DNA of 64,000 bases. Origin: Streptomyces capitiformicae. GTDB lineage: Bacteria; Actinomycetota; Actinomycetes; Streptomycetales; Streptomycetaceae. The notes beneath the pieces are model-generated. The model was not told the DNA's origin, made no database searches, and saw only the letters and a list, made by a program, of their open reading frames with translations. Each line of letters opens with the position of its first letter. Within the stretch, counting starts at the first letter, position 1. Made by a program: the position numbers and the translations under genes. The DNA lies in NCBI RefSeq assembly GCF_002214185.1, contig NZ_CP022161.1, positions 2,293,767 to 2,357,766 on the forward strand, in the 5' to 3' direction. Of the stretch, positions 34,747 through 45,203 are shown piece by piece.

Positions 34747-37410
34747 CTATCCGGTGTTGCCGCCGAACAGCCCCCCGTTCTGGTTGCCATTCGTGCTTTC
34801 TTCTTCTGACTCCGTCGGTGTGGCGGTCACACCACCGTCGGTGCCGGCGGTATCCGTGCCGCCCGTCTCCGTACCTCCCGTCACCTCACATTTGGGGTTG
34901 AACGGGTTGTTGCAGGACTCGCTGGGCGACGGCGACGGCAGAACCTCGCTCTCGCTCGGCGACGGGCTCGGCGACGCGCTCTCCTCCTCCTCGGGCTCGG
35001 TCACCGTCGGGGTCGGCGTCGGGTCCGGGTCGTCGTTGACGATCTCACCGATGGGTTCGGGCTCCGGGAAGTCCTTCGCCGGCTGGCCCTTGAGCGCGTC
35101 CTCCATGTAGTCGTGCCAGATCTCGGCCGGGAAGGAGGCACCGTGGATCGTCTCCTTGCCACCCGTTCCGTACATCTCCAAGAAGGTGCGGTTCTTGTTG
35201 GACTCGTCGTCGTCCATGCGGTACATGCTGATCGCGGTCGACAGCTGGGGGGTGTACCCGACGAACCAGGCCGACTTGTTGCCGTCGGTGGTACCGGTCT
35301 TGCCGGCCACCTGTCGGCCGGTCAGCTGGGCGGAGGTACCAGTTCCCTCCTCGACGACGGTCTTGAGGACGTCGGTGACGTTGTCGGCGACCTCCGGGGT
35401 GAAGGCCTGCTTGGTGTCGGCGATCTCCTCGTGATCGAACGTCGTCAGGCCCTCGTGCTCGACCTTCGTGACGGAGAACGGGTCGTTCTGCTTGCCGCTC
35501 GCGGCGAAGGTCGCGTACGAGCCCGCCATACGGATCGCGCTGGGGTCGGAGATGCCGATCGAGAAGGACGGGTATCCGGTGCCCGCCAGGCTGTCCTTCT
35601 TGAGGCCGGCCTCGATGGCCGCTTCCTTCACCCGATCCAGACCGACGTCCATGCCCAGCTGCACGAAGGCGGAGTTCGCCGAGACCCGCATCGCCTCACG
35701 CAGGTCGATCTGGTACTTCGGTGGGCTGCCGTACGACGCGTCGTCGTCGTTAGCCTGCAGCCACTCCTCACCCTTTTCGTTGGTCCAGATGTCGCCGTTG
35801 TAGTCCCTGATCTTGAGGTTGTTCTTGCCGCTGTAGAGGCTCTTCGGCGAGACGATGGTGACCTCGTCCTGCGCCTGCGACTCCCCGAGGTCGGGGTCAC
35901 GCTTGCCCCAGGTCATGGCCGCTGCCAGAACGAACGGCTTGAACGTCGAACCGACCTGCGCACCGGTGACGTCGGCATTGTTGGTGAAGTGCTTGGTGGC
36001 GTCCTCACCACCGTAGATCGCCTCGATGGCACCCGACTTCGGATTCACCGACGCGCCACCGAACTGCACATGCGTGTCCGTCTTCGGGCGCTGTTTCGGC
36101 TTGATGTTCTCCTTGCGGACCTTGTTCACGGCCTTCTCGAGCTCCTGGACCTTCGTCTTGTCGAAGGTCGTGTGGATCTCGAATCCGCCCCGTTCGAGCT
36201 GTTGCTGCGTGATCTTGGTGTTGTTGAGGATGTAGCCCTTGGCCGTGTCGACCAGGTAGCCGATCTGGCCGCCCAGCTGAGCGTTGGACCGAGGCTTCTG
36301 GATCTTGGGGAACTCGGGGTACTTGTCCCGCTCCGCCGCCGTCAGGTGCTTGTCCTTGACCATCTCCTCGAGGATCCACCTCCAGCGCTCCGTGGCACGC
36401 TTGGTGTTCGCCTGCGCCGTGGCCGCCGGGTCGTACGCCGTGTTGCCGGCCGGGTCGTAGTACGTGGCGCCCTTGAGGAGCGCGGCGAGAAACGCGCACT
36501 CGCTCGCGTTGAGCTTCTCCGCGTCCTTGCCGAAGTAGGTGCGGGCCGCCGCTTGGAGACCATAGGCGCCACGGCCGAAGTAGGCCGTGTTCAGGTAGCC
36601 CCGCATGATCTCTTCCTTCTCGACGGAGGCACCCACCTTGACCGAGATGAAGAGTTCCTTGACCTTCCGCGACAGGGTCTGCGACTGGTCGTCGAGCATG
36701 GCGTTCTTCACGTACTGCTGGGTGATGGTCGAACCACCCTGCGTCTGACCGCCCTTGGCCATGTTGACGACGGCACGGGCGATACCCATCGGGTCGACGC
36801 CGCTGTCGGTTTCGAACGTCTTGTTCTCGGCCGACATGACGGCGTAGCGCATCTCCTTGGGGATCTTCTCGTACGCGATGATCTGGCGGTTGACCTCACC
36901 ACCCGTCGCGACCATCTGGGAGCCGTCGGACCAGTAGTAGACGTTGTTCTGCGCCGTTGCCGCCTCGGCCGGGTTGGGGACGGCCACGACCGCGTAGCCG
37001 ATGCCGGCCGCCGCCACCAGGCACCCGAAGAACCCGATGAACAGCCCCGTCACCTGACGCCACGACGGCACCCATCGCATGGCCCCGTACTTGCCGGCGC
37101 GTGGATAGTCGATGAAGCGCTGCTTGCCGGGTGGAGCGGCGCGTCCGCGGCCACGACCGGGACCACGCCCCGCCGGCTCGGCCGCTCTACGGCGGCCGCC
37201 ACCAGTGCCGGTGCTTCTCTGCGCCGCCCGTCGTGCCGCGGCACGGCCCTCGTACGGGGTCTCTTCACCTCCCGCCCCATAGGTGTCGGAAAGTGACCCG
37301 GTGGCGCCCCGCGGTGCCGCGCGGCGGCCGGAGGACGCCGACTGGCCGCGTCGGGCCGCGGCACGTCCGCCTCCCTGCGGCTGCGGCGGTTTGCGACGGT
37401 GCTCGCTCAT
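34747..37410 (-). CDS. class A penicillin-binding protein (transglycosylase/transpeptidase)
   Basis: 887 residues. The basic Gly/Arg-rich cytoplasmic N-terminus (about 110 residues) is followed by one TM segment (VTGLFIGFFGCLVAAAGIGYAVVAV). A GT51 domain follows (MSAENKTFETDSGVDPMGIA, GGSTITQQYVKNA) and a transpeptidase domain with GSTFKPF (active Ser), SANSAF and KTGTTDGNKSAWF. A Ser/Pro/Glu-rich C-terminal tail of about 120 residues ends the protein. It polymerises and cross-links peptidoglycan outside the membrane. ATG at 37410 with GAGGAG upstream. Confidence 0.95.
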   Translation of the reverse strand: MSEHRRKPPQPQGGGRAAARRGQSASSGRRAAPRGATGSLSDTYGAGGEETPYEGRAAARRAAQRSTGTGGGRRRAAEPAGRGPGRGRGRAAPPGKQRFIDYPRAGKYGAMRWVPSWRQVTGLFIGFFGCLVAAAGIGYAVVAVPNPAEAATAQNNVYYWSDGSQMVATGGEVNRQIIAYEKIPKEMRYAVMSAENKTFETDSGVDPMGIARAVVNMAKGGQTQGGSTITQQYVKNAMLDDQSQTLSRKVKELFISVKVGASVEKEEIMRGYLNTAYFGRGAYGLQAAARTYFGKDAEKLNASECAFLAALLKGATYYDPAGNTAYDPAATAQANTKRATERWRWILEEMVKDKHLTAAERDKYPEFPKIQKPRSNAQLGGQIGYLVDTAKGYILNNTKITQQQLERGGFEIHTTFDKTKVQELEKAVNKVRKENIKPKQRPKTDTHVQFGGASVNPKSGAIEAIYGGEDATKHFTNNADVTGAQVGSTFKPFVLAAAMTWGKRDPDLGESQAQDEVTIVSPKSLYSGKNNLKIRDYNGDIWTNEKGEEWLQANDDDASYGSPPKYQIDLREAMRVSANSAFVQLGMDVGLDRVKEAAIEAGLKKDSLAGTGYPSFSIGISDPSAIRMAGSYATFAASGKQNDPFSVTKVEHEGLTTFDHEEIADTKQAFTPEVADNVTDVLKTVVEEGTGTSAQLTGRQVAGKTGTTDGNKSAWFVGYTPQLSTAISMYRMDDDESNKNRTFLEMYGTGGKETIHGASFPAEIWHDYMEDALKGQPAKDFPEPEPIGEIVNDDPDPTPTPTVTEPEEEESASPSPSPSESEVLPSPSPSESCNNPFNPKCEVTGGTETGGTDTAGTDGGVTATPTESEEESTNGNQNGGLFGGNTG

Positions 37411-37782
37411 CGAACGACTACTCCTCGGGCAGGCGCACCCTTGCGCGCCTGGAAACGGCGGCTGGTTTCCGGTCCCCCCGAAGTACGGATGCGGTCGTGT
37501 TGGCATTCATCCGTACCGCACCCAGGACGACGACGTGCTCAAACGTCACTCGGTTCCCAGTGGTGTGCATGCCGCACAGACTACGCACCGCCAAAACACA
37601 CTGAGTACCGAACCTCACCCCAAAACAGGCAACTTGCTTCTTACGAATCGGTGATGTGATCCCGTTCACCGCGCCACCACTTGTCGCATTCGGAGGGGCG
37701 TTCTATCGTCGTGATGTATCGAGTCGATACATCAGCACGGCATATACGCGTGTCGGAAGGCCAGCGGCGAAGAGGAGGCGAC
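37411..37782. other. divergent PBP/padR intergenic region
   Basis: About 370 bases. The half near padR has a -35/-10 pair, TTGTCG (37681) and TATCGT (37704), with a 17-base spacer and an operator palindrome just after it. The half near the PBP gene shows nothing recognisable. Confidence 0.5.
37712..37734. promoter_or_regulatory. PadR-type operator palindrome
   Basis: TGATGTATCGA-G-TCGATACATCA, a perfect 11-bp inverted repeat around one base. It overlaps the expected transcription start of padR, fitting autorepression. The ATGTAT...ATACAT core is typical of PadR-family operators. Confidence 0.75.
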
Positions 37783-38463
37783 ATGAACCGGCGCTCCGGG
37801 ATACTCGAGTTCGCCGTCCTCGGCCTGCTCCGCGAAGCCCCGATGCACGGCTATGAGCTGCGCAAACGCCTCAACACGTCGCTGGGTGTGTTCCGCGCGT
37901 TCAGCTACGGCACGCTTTACCCCTGCCTCAAGACGCTGGTCGCCAACGGCTGGTTGATCGAGGAATCGGGGGGTACCCAGGACGACGCTCCCGCCGCCCC
38001 GCTCACGGGTCGCCGCGCCAAGATCGTCTACCGGTTGACGGCAGAAGGTAAGGAGCACTTCGAGGAACTGCTCTCGCAGACGGGCCCCGACGCGTACGAG
38101 GACGAGCACTTCGCCGCTCGCTTCGCGTTCTTCGGGCAGACCTCCCGTGATGTGCGCATGCGCGTCCTGGAGGGCCGTCGCAGCCGTTTGGAGGAACGGC
38201 TGGAGAAGATGCGTGCCTCCCTGGCACGCACCCGCGAGCGCCTCGACGATTACACGCTTGAGCTCCAGCGCCACGGAATGGAGTCCGTGGAGCGCGAAGT
38301 GCGCTGGCTGAACGAGCTCATCGAGAGCGAGCGGGCGGGCCGGGACCTGAAGGGCCCCGCCCATGGAGAACCCGCTCGCGACACCACAGAGGGAGCGCCG
38401 GGCGCCCTGCCCCGGTCCGAGGGCACCCCTCGGCCGGATGCGCCCGGCGACACCGCCACGTGA
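37783..38463 (+). CDS. PadR-family transcriptional regulator
   Basis: 226 residues. N-terminal winged helix typical of Pad[55 protein letters not shown]-terminal coiled-coil dimer region ([20 protein letters not shown]), then a disordered acidic tail. ATG at 37783 with GAGGAGG upstream. Placed 44 bases before ino1, so it may regulate both itself and inositol synthesis. Confidence 0.92.
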   Translation: MNRRSGILEFAVLGLLREAPMHGYELRKRLNTSLGVFRAFSYGTLYPCLKTLVANGWLIEESGGTQDDAPAAPLTGRRAKIVYRLTAEGKEHFEELLSQTGPDAYEDEHFAARFAFFGQTSRDVRMRVLEGRRSRLEERLEKMRASLARTRERLDDYTLELQRHGMESVEREVRWLNELIESERAGRDLKGPAHGEPARDTTEGAPGALPRSEGTPRPDAPGDTAT

Positions 38464-38507
38464 GGTCCCTGCCAGGACCTCACTCGTACACACAGGGAGC
38501 AACCGGA

Positions 38508-39590
38508 ATGGGTTCGGTTCGCGTAGCCATCGTCGGCGTGGGCAACTGTGCCGCGTCGCTGGTGCAGGGAGTCGAGTACTACAAGGACGCCGACCCGGCG
38601 TCCAAGGTCCCGGGTCTCATGCACGTGCAGTTCGGTGACTACCACGTCCGTGACGTGGAGTTCGTCGCGGCCTTCGACGTCGACGCGAAGAAGGTCGGTC
38701 TCGACCTCGCGGACGCCATCGGCGCCTCCGAGAACAACACCATCAAGATCTGCGACGTACCGAGCACCGGCGTGACCGTCCAGCGCGGCCACACCCTCGA
38801 CGGCCTCGGCAAGTACTACCGCGAAACCATCGAGGAGTCCGCCGAGGCCCCGGTCGACATCGTTCAGGTCCTCAAGGACAAGCAGGTCGACGTCCTCGTC
38901 TGCTACCTGCCCGTCGGTTCCGAGGACGCGGCGAAGTTCTACGCCCAGTGCGCCATCGACGCCAAGGTCGCCTTCGTCAACGCCCTTCCGGTCTTCATCG
39001 CCGGCACCAAGGAGTGGGCGGACAAGTTCACCGAGGCGGGCGTCCCGATCGTCGGTGACGACATCAAGTCGCAGGTCGGCGCCACCATCACGCACCGCGT
39101 CATGGCGAAGCTGTTCGAGGACCGCGGCGTCGTCCTGGACCGCACGATGCAGCTGAACGTCGGCGGCAACATGGACTTCAAGAACATGCTGGAGCGCGAC
39201 CGCCTCGAGTCCAAGAAGATCTCCAAGACGCAGGCCGTCACCTCCCAGATCCCCGACCGGGAGCTCGGCGAGAAGAACGTACACATCGGTCCGTCCGACT
39301 ACGTCGCCTGGTTGGACGACCGCAAGTGGGCGTACGTCCGCCTCGAGGGCCGCGCCTTCGGTGACGTCCCGCTGAACCTGGAGTACAAGCTCGAGGTCTG
39401 GGACTCCCCGAACTCCGCCGGCGTCATCATCGACGCCCTGCGCGCCGCGAAGATCGCCAAGGACCGCGGCATCGGCGGCCCGATCCTGTCGGCGTCGAGC
39501 TACTTCATGAAGTCCCCGCCGGTCCAGTACTTCGACGACGAGGCCCGTGAGAACGTGGAGAAGTTCATCAAGGGCGAGGTCGAGCGCTAA
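38508..39590 (+). CDS. ino1: inositol-3-phosphate synthase
   Basis: 360 residues, the short actinobacterial type. NAD-binding start [45 protein letters not shown] and [16 protein letters not shown] are synthase signatures. Converts glucose-6-phosphate to inositol-3-phosphate for mycothiol and phosphatidylinositol. ATG at 38508 after CAGGGAGC. Downstream of padR with a 44-base gap; a hairpin follows. Confidence 0.95.
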   Translation: MGSVRVAIVGVGNCAASLVQGVEYYKDADPASKVPGLMHVQFGDYHVRDVEFVAAFDVDAKKVGLDLADAIGASENNTIKICDVPSTGVTVQRGHTLDGLGKYYRETIEESAEAPVDIVQVLKDKQVDVLVCYLPVGSEDAAKFYAQCAIDAKVAFVNALPVFIAGTKEWADKFTEAGVPIVGDDIKSQVGATITHRVMAKLFEDRGVVLDRTMQLNVGGNMDFKNMLERDRLESKKISKTQAVTSQIPDRELGEKNVHIGPSDYVAWLDDRKWAYVRLEGRAFGDVPLNLEYKLEVWDSPNSAGVIIDALRAAKIAKDRGIGGPILSASSYFMKSPPVQYFDDEARENVEKFIKGEVER

Positions 39591-39615
39591 GCAGGCCTGT
39601 CATCCGGCCTGTTGA

Positions 39616-39644
39616 GGGTCCCCGGGGCTTACGCCCGGGGACCC
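39616..39644 (+). terminator. hairpin terminator after ino1
   Basis: GGGTCCCCGGG/CCCGGGGACCC, 11-bp perfect stem, seven-base loop, 25 bases after the stop. Confidence 0.7.
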
Positions 39645-39668
39645 TCCCCGTATGTGAGGCTGTGCGCC

Positions 39669-40958
39669 ATGGCTGTCGTACGTGACCTGCGGGTACTCCT
39701 GCGTTTCCGGGACTTCCGGCATCTGCTCGCCGTACGACTGCTGTCCCAGGGAGCCGACGGCGTCTTTCAGGTCGCGCTCGCCACATACGTCGTCTTCTCG
39801 CCCGAGAGGCAGACGTCGGCGGCCGCGATCGCCTCCGCCATGGCGGTCCTGCTCCTTCCGTACTCCCTCGTCGGACCCTTCGCGGGCGTCCTGCTGGACC
39901 GCTGGCAGCGCCGTCAGGTCCTGCTGTACGGCAGTCTGCTGCGCGCCCTGCTGGCGTGCGTGACAGCCGCCCTCATCGTGAGCCACGTCGCCGACTGGCT
40001 CTTCTATGTCTCCGCGCTCTGCGTCACGGCGGTCAACCGCTTCGTCCTGGCCGGGCTCTCGGCCGCGCTGCCCCGCGTGGTGGATGACGACCGCCTGGTG
40101 ATCGCCAACTCATTGTCCCCGACTGCCGGAACGCTTGCCGCGACCGCGGGCGGCGGACTCGCCTTCGTCGTACGCCTGGTGGGCTCGGACTCCGACGCCG
40201 CGGTGGTCCTCCTCGGTTCGGTCCTCTACCTGTGCGCGGCCCTCGCTTCGCTGCGCATGGCCCGGGAACTACTCGGCCCGGATCCCGAGTTGGTGCAGCC
40301 ACGGCTGGGCGCGGCCATCGCCGGCACGGCACGCGGCCTGGTCGCGGGCGTACGGCATCTCGCCGAGACGGGACGGCGGGCCACGGCCTGGGCCTTGGCG
40401 TCGATGACCCTGATGCGGTTCTGCTACGGCGCACTGACAGTCATGGTGCTCATGCTCTGTAGGTACGCCTGGACACCAGCGACCTCTGCGGAGTCCGGCT
40501 CCGATGAGGGACTCGCCCTCCTCGGTCTTGCCGTGGCCGTCTCGGGGGCGGGGTTCTTCGCTGCGGCAGTGATGACGCCCTGGGCTGCCGGGCGGTTGGG
40601 GCCGGCCCTCTGGATCGTCACCTGTGCCACGGCGGCCGCCGTGCTGGAACCCGCCCTCGGCCTGCCCTTCACGAAAGTGCCCCTATTGATCGCGGCGTTC
40701 GTCCTGGGCCTCGTCACTCAGGGAGCGAAGATCGCCACCGACACGATCGTCCAGACTTCGATCGACGACGGTTACCGTGGCCGGGTCTTCTCTCTCTACG
40801 ACGTCTTCTTCAACGTGGCTTTCGTCGGCGCCGCCGGAGTGGCCGCCCTGATGCTTCCTCCCGACGGCCGCTCGGTCGCTCTGGTCGTCACGGTGGCCGT
40901 GGTCTACGGAGCCGCCGCCGCGACCATGGCCCGCTTTGGGCTGCCGAGGCAACACTGA
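39669..40958 (+). CDS. MFS transporter
   Basis: 429 residues, about 12 TM segments. Starts FRDFRHLLAVRLLSQGADGVFQVALATY, with the loop DRWQRRQVLLYG after the second TM pair typical of MFS_3/enterobactin-exporter-like permeases. Substrate unknown. ATG at 39669, weak ribosome binding site. Followed by two parS sites. Confidence 0.88.
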   Translation: MAVVRDLRVLLRFRDFRHLLAVRLLSQGADGVFQVALATYVVFSPERQTSAAAIASAMAVLLLPYSLVGPFAGVLLDRWQRRQVLLYGSLLRALLACVTAALIVSHVADWLFYVSALCVTAVNRFVLAGLSAALPRVVDDDRLVIANSLSPTAGTLAATAGGGLAFVVRLVGSDSDAAVVLLGSVLYLCAALASLRMARELLGPDPELVQPRLGAAIAGTARGLVAGVRHLAETGRRATAWALASMTLMRFCYGALTVMVLMLCRYAWTPATSAESGSDEGLALLGLAVAVSGAGFFAAAVMTPWAAGRLGPALWIVTCATAAAVLEPALGLPFTKVPLLIAAFVLGLVTQGAKIATDTIVQTSIDDGYRGRVFSLYDVFFNVAFVGAAGVAALMLPPDGRSVALVVTVAVVYGAAAATMARFGLPRQH

Positions 40959-40971
40959 TGCGCGGGTCGAT

Positions 40972-40985
40972 GTTTCACGTGAAAC
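40972..40985. promoter_or_regulatory. parS site (first of a pair)
   Basis: Exact GTTTCACGTGAAAC, 13 bases after the MFS stop; the next copy starts 42 bases further. Confidence 0.9.
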
Positions 40986-41013
40986 ATCGCAGTCGAACGT
41001 CACACGGCGCGAT

Positions 41014-41027
41014 GTTTCACGTGAAAC
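41014..41027. promoter_or_regulatory. parS site (second of a pair)
   Basis: Exact GTTTCACGTGAAAC between convergent MFS and pcnA genes. Confidence 0.9.
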
Positions 41028-41070
41028 ATCGCGCCGCGCTGCCACCCTATGGAGGCGGAGGACCCTGTGG

Positions 41071-42519
41071 TCACAAGACCTGCGGCATCTGGGCCCACCA
41101 CTCCTTGAGTGCCGCCACCGCGTCGTCGTGTTCCATCGGCCCGTTCTCCAGCCGCAGCTCCAGCAGGAACTTGTACGCCTGCCCGATCACCGGGCCCGGG
41201 CCGACGCCCAGGATCTCCATGATCTGGTTGCCGTCGAGGTCCGGGCGAATGGCGTCCAGTTCCTCCTGCTCCTGAAGCTGGGCGATGCGCTCCTCCAGAC
41301 CGTCATACGCACGGGAGAGCGCGTTCGCCTTGCGCTTGTTACGCGTGGTGCAGTCGGAGCGGGTCAACTTGTGGAGTCGGTCGAGAAGCGGGCCCGCATC
41401 GCGCACATAGCGGCGGACGGCGGAGTCCGTCCACTCCCCGGTGCCGTACCCGTGGAAGCGCAGGTGAAGTTCGACCAGACGCGAGACGTCCTTGACGAGA
41501 TCGTTCGAGTACTTGAGGGCCGCCATACGCTTCTTGGTCATCTTGGCGCCCACCACCTCGTGGTGGTGGAAGGAGACTCGGCCGTCCTTCTCGAAGCGAC
41601 GCGTACGCGGCTTGCCGATGTCGTGCAGCAGTGCGGCAAGGCGGAGCGTGAGGTCGGGACCGCTGTCCTCCAGCGCGATCGCCTGCTCCAAGACGATCAG
41701 CGTGTGGTCGTACACGTCCTTGTGCCGGTGGTGCTCGTCGCGCTCGAGCCGCAGCGCCGGCAGTTCGGGCAGGACGTGTCCGGCGAGGCCGGTGTCCACC
41801 AGCAGGGTCAGGCCCTCGCGGGGGTGAGCGGACAGGATCAGCTTGTTCAGCTCGTCCCGCACCCGCTCCGCCGAGACGATCTCGAGGCGGCCCGCCATGT
41901 CCGTCATCGCCGAGACGACCTCGGGGGCCACCTCGAAGTCGAGTTGCGCGGCGAATCGCGCGGCCCGCATCATGCGCAGCGGGTCGTCGGAGAAGGACTC
42001 CTCAGGAGTGCCGGGGGTCCGCAGCACGCGCGCTGCGAGATCTTCCAGCCCGCCGTGCGGATCGATGAACTCTTTCTCCGGGAGCGCCACCGCCATCGCG
42101 TTCACGGTGAAGTCACGCCGTACGAGGTCCTCCTCGATCGATTCGCCGTACGACACCTCCGGCTTGCGCGAGGTCCTGTCGTACGCTTCGGATCGGTAGG
42201 TCGTGACCTCGATCTGGTAACCGTCCTTCTGTGCGCCCACCGTGCCGAAGGCGATACCGACCTCCCAGACGGCGTCGGCCCAGGGGCGCACGATCTTCAG
42301 TACGTCCTCGGGGCGGGCCTCCGTCGTGAAGTCCAAGTCGTTGCCGAGCCGGCCGAGCAGCGCGTCCCTGACCGAACCGCCGACCAGGGCGAGCGAGAAC
42401 CCGGCTTCCTGGAAGCGGCGGGCAAGGTCGTCGGCGACAGGGGACACCCGCAGCAGTTCACTCACCGCGCGGCGCTGCACCTGGCTCAGGGCACTGGGGT
42501 CTTCGTTGGCGTTCGGCAC
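41071..42519 (-). CDS. pcnA: CCA tRNA nucleotidyltransferase
   Basis: 482 residues from a GTG at 42519. Class II nucleotidyltransferase: LALVGGSVRDALLGRLGNDLDFT (GGxVRD...DxD), RRDFTVNAMA, then an HD domain (HLPELPALR..., LAALLHDIGKPRTR). Adds or repairs the CCA end of tRNA. The GTG is preferred over a longer start because conserved similarity begins there. No ribosome binding site precedes it, but TACCCT lies eight bases upstream, so a leaderless start is possible. Divergent from the DUF6049 gene. Confidence 0.93.
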   Translation of the reverse strand: MPNANEDPSALSQVQRRAVSELLRVSPVADDLARRFQEAGFSLALVGGSVRDALLGRLGNDLDFTTEARPEDVLKIVRPWADAVWEVGIAFGTVGAQKDGYQIEVTTYRSEAYDRTSRKPEVSYGESIEEDLVRRDFTVNAMAVALPEKEFIDPHGGLEDLAARVLRTPGTPEESFSDDPLRMMRAARFAAQLDFEVAPEVVSAMTDMAGRLEIVSAERVRDELNKLILSAHPREGLTLLVDTGLAGHVLPELPALRLERDEHHRHKDVYDHTLIVLEQAIALEDSGPDLTLRLAALLHDIGKPRTRRFEKDGRVSFHHHEVVGAKMTKKRMAALKYSNDLVKDVSRLVELHLRFHGYGTGEWTDSAVRRYVRDAGPLLDRLHKLTRSDCTTRNKRKANALSRAYDGLEERIAQLQEQEELDAIRPDLDGNQIMEILGVGPGPVIGQAYKFLLELRLENGPMEHDDAVAALKEWWAQMPQVL

Positions 42520-42756
42520 AACAGAAAAGGGTACGTGGCCCCGATGGCAGCGGTCGCCTCCATTGAATGTGCACAAGGGCTTCGTGCAGGTGACCCCATC
42601 GCCGACACCGCTCAATACGTGCACATACAGGGACAGCGCGGGCCTGTCCCCCGATCTTGTGGGCCGGACCGCGGCACTTCCCGTCAGCGCGCATCGTTAC
42701 CATGCGTGGACGCACATTCCGACGACCACTGACGACGACGAGGGACGGGCGAGCGC

Positions 42757-45156
42757 GTGGCCGAGGCGGCAGACTTCCAGGGGACAAGTGCCTCACCTGC
42801 CCGCCGGTGGCTGCTGCGCACCGGAGCGCTGTTCGCCGGGGTGCCTCTGCTGGCCGGTCTGCTCCAGCTGCCCACGGCCGCGGACGCCCAGGCGGCGCAG
42901 CAGGCGTCTCCGGCCGAGGCCATGGGGGCGAACACCGTCGAGGTCTCCCTGGACTCGCTCAGCCCCAGCGTCCCCACAGACGGCGACACGGTAACGGTCT
43001 CGGGCACGGTCACGAACAAGGGCAAGCAGACGATCACGTCGGCCCATGTGGGCGTGCGCGTGGGCTCGGCACCCATGACGGGCCGTTCGGCCATCGACGA
43101 CGCCGCCAAGCGCACCGGTTTCGACCAATTCGCCGACGGGACGGAGATCGGCGGCAGGTACGTGGAGAAGTTCTCCGAACTCGCCTCCGGCGTGGCCCAG
43201 CCCTTCACCATCTCGGTGCCCGTCAAGGAGCTGGACCTCGGCGCGGACGGTATCTACCAGCTCGGCGTCTCGCTCTCGGGCCGGACCTCCGCCTCCTCGT
43301 ACGACCAGGTCCTCGGCATGCAGCGTACGTTCCTGCCGTGGCAGACCGACGAGGCGGACACAAAGACGCAGACGACGTACCTCTGGCCGCTGATCTCCAC
43401 CAGCCACCTCACCGCCGAGACCGGCCCCGGAGAGCAGCAGACGCCCACCTTCCTCAACGACGACCTGGCCAAGGAGATCTCCGCCGGCGGCCGCCTGGAG
43501 CAGATGCTGGCGCTGGGCAAGGACCTCGACATCACCTGGGTGATCGATCCGGATCTGCTGGCGTCGGTCGTCGCGATGACGGGGAGCTACAGCGTCCGGA
43601 GCGGAAACACCACCGTCGCGGGCAAGAACCAGGCCGTCGCCAAGGAGTGGCTGGCCGAACTGGAGACGGCGGTCCAGGGCGAGGAAGTGATCGCCCTTCC
43701 GTTCGCCGACCCGGATCTGGCGTCGCTGGCTCACAACGGCAAGACAGTCACCGGCTCCCTGAGCCGTCTCAAGGACGCCACCGACGTCGCCGCGGACACC
43801 GTCAGGAACATCCTCCGGGTGGAGCCGAACACGGAATTCGCCTGGCCCGTGAACGGCGCCGTCGACCCGTCGATCGTCAAGGTCGCCATCTCCGCGGGTG
43901 CCGACAAGGTGATCGCCCGCAGCGACAGCCTGCAGGAGAGCAGCGGCCTGTCCTACACCCCCAACGCGGCGCGTCCCATCGGTGGCGGCACCACGGCCGT
44001 CGTGGCGGACGCCCGGCTCTCCACGGCGTTCCAGGGCGACATGACGAAGGCCGAGAGCTCCACGCTGGCCGTGCAGAGGTTCCTCGCCCAGAGCCTGATG
44101 ACGGACCTCCAGAACAACAAGCAGCGCAGCATCGTGATCGCCCCGCAGCGCATGCCGTCGGTGAGCCAGGCACGGACGATGGCCCAGGCATTGACGGCTC
44201 TCCAGGGAGGAACCTGGTCACAGCCCCAGGAGCTGTCCGCGGCCGCCGACGCGAAGCCTGACCCTGACGCCAGCACCAAGATCCCGTCCGCCGCGGCGTA
44301 CCCCAAGTCGCTGCGCAAGCAGGCGCTGCCGAAGTCGGCGTTCGAGGTGATCCAGACCACACAGAGCGACCTCGACCGCTTCAAAGTGATCCTCACCGAC
44401 CAGTCCCGTGTGGTCACGCCCTTCGGCCGGACCATGGACCGGGAGATGTCCACGTCCTGGCGGGGCCGCGGCGCGGAGGCAGAGGCATACCGCGACGACG
44501 TGGAGACGTATCTCGGCACGCTCACCAGCCAGGTCCGGCTCATCGAGAAGTCCGAGACGAAGCTCTCGGGCCGCAGTGCCACGATCCCGGTGACCGTGCA
44601 GAACAACCTGGTGCAGGGCGTCGACAATCTGACGCTGCGCCTCACGTCCGAAGCCCCGAAGCGCCTGAAGATCGGTGACGAGGAGCAGTCCGTCGACATC
44701 TCGGGCGGACACAGCGAGTCGGTGAAATTCACCACCAACGCCGAGGCCAACGGCCCGGTCACCGTCGTCGCCCAGCTCTACACGGAGGACGGTGAAAAGT
44801 ACGGGAGCGAGGTCCGTTTCACGGTGAACGTCACCGAGATCACGCCTATGGTGATGCTGGTCATCGCCGGTGGCGTCCTGCTCCTCGTACTCGCCGGATT
44901 CCGTATGTACACGCAGCGCAAGCGCGCCGCCGCCCGACTGGAGGCGGAGGGATCCTCGGCCGACGACCACTCGTCGGAAGACATCTCGCCGGACGAGGAC
45001 GCGAACACCGAAGCGGCCTCAGTCGTACACACTGCCGAGGAGGAGTCCCCGGCCGAGTACGGGGCAGACGAGCCGGAGCACCCGAGTGACCCGGCACCGG
45101 ACACCGCACCGGAAAGCGCCGACCCGTCCGGCACGGGTGAGAGAGTGGACCGTTGA
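42757..45156 (+). CDS. secreted membrane-anchored protein, DUF6049-like
   Basis: 799 residues. N-terminal signal or anchor (WLLRTGALFAGVPLLAGLLQLP), a large extracytoplasmic region with an Ig-like start (NTVEVSLDSLSPSVPTDGDT) and one C-terminal TM (MVMLVIAGGVLLLVLAGF) before an acidic tail. It keeps the conserved actinobacterial place between pcnA and murJ, as in mycobacteria, which suggests a role in envelope assembly; its activity is unknown. GTG start at 42757. Confidence 0.85.
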   Translation: MAEAADFQGTSASPARRWLLRTGALFAGVPLLAGLLQLPTAADAQAAQQASPAEAMGANTVEVSLDSLSPSVPTDGDTVTVSGTVTNKGKQTITSAHVGVRVGSAPMTGRSAIDDAAKRTGFDQFADGTEIGGRYVEKFSELASGVAQPFTISVPVKELDLGADGIYQLGVSLSGRTSASSYDQVLGMQRTFLPWQTDEADTKTQTTYLWPLISTSHLTAETGPGEQQTPTFLNDDLAKEISAGGRLEQMLALGKDLDITWVIDPDLLASVVAMTGSYSVRSGNTTVAGKNQAVAKEWLAELETAVQGEEVIALPFADPDLASLAHNGKTVTGSLSRLKDATDVAADTVRNILRVEPNTEFAWPVNGAVDPSIVKVAISAGADKVIARSDSLQESSGLSYTPNAARPIGGGTTAVVADARLSTAFQGDMTKAESSTLAVQRFLAQSLMTDLQNNKQRSIVIAPQRMPSVSQARTMAQALTALQGGTWSQPQELSAAADAKPDPDASTKIPSAAAYPKSLRKQALPKSAFEVIQTTQSDLDRFKVILTDQSRVVTPFGRTMDREMSTSWRGRGAEAEAYRDDVETYLGTLTSQVRLIEKSETKLSGRSATIPVTVQNNLVQGVDNLTLRLTSEAPKRLKIGDEEQSVDISGGHSESVKFTTNAEANGPVTVVAQLYTEDGEKYGSEVRFTVNVTEITPMVMLVIAGGVLLLVLAGFRMYTQRKRAAARLEAEGSSADDHSSEDISPDEDANTEAASVVHTAEEESPAEYGADEPEHPSDPAPDTAPESADPSGTGERVDR

Positions 45157-45203
45157 GCGATTGTCGTGGCCGGTGGGCCCGGGGACGATGAGGTGGGGTA
45201 ACC

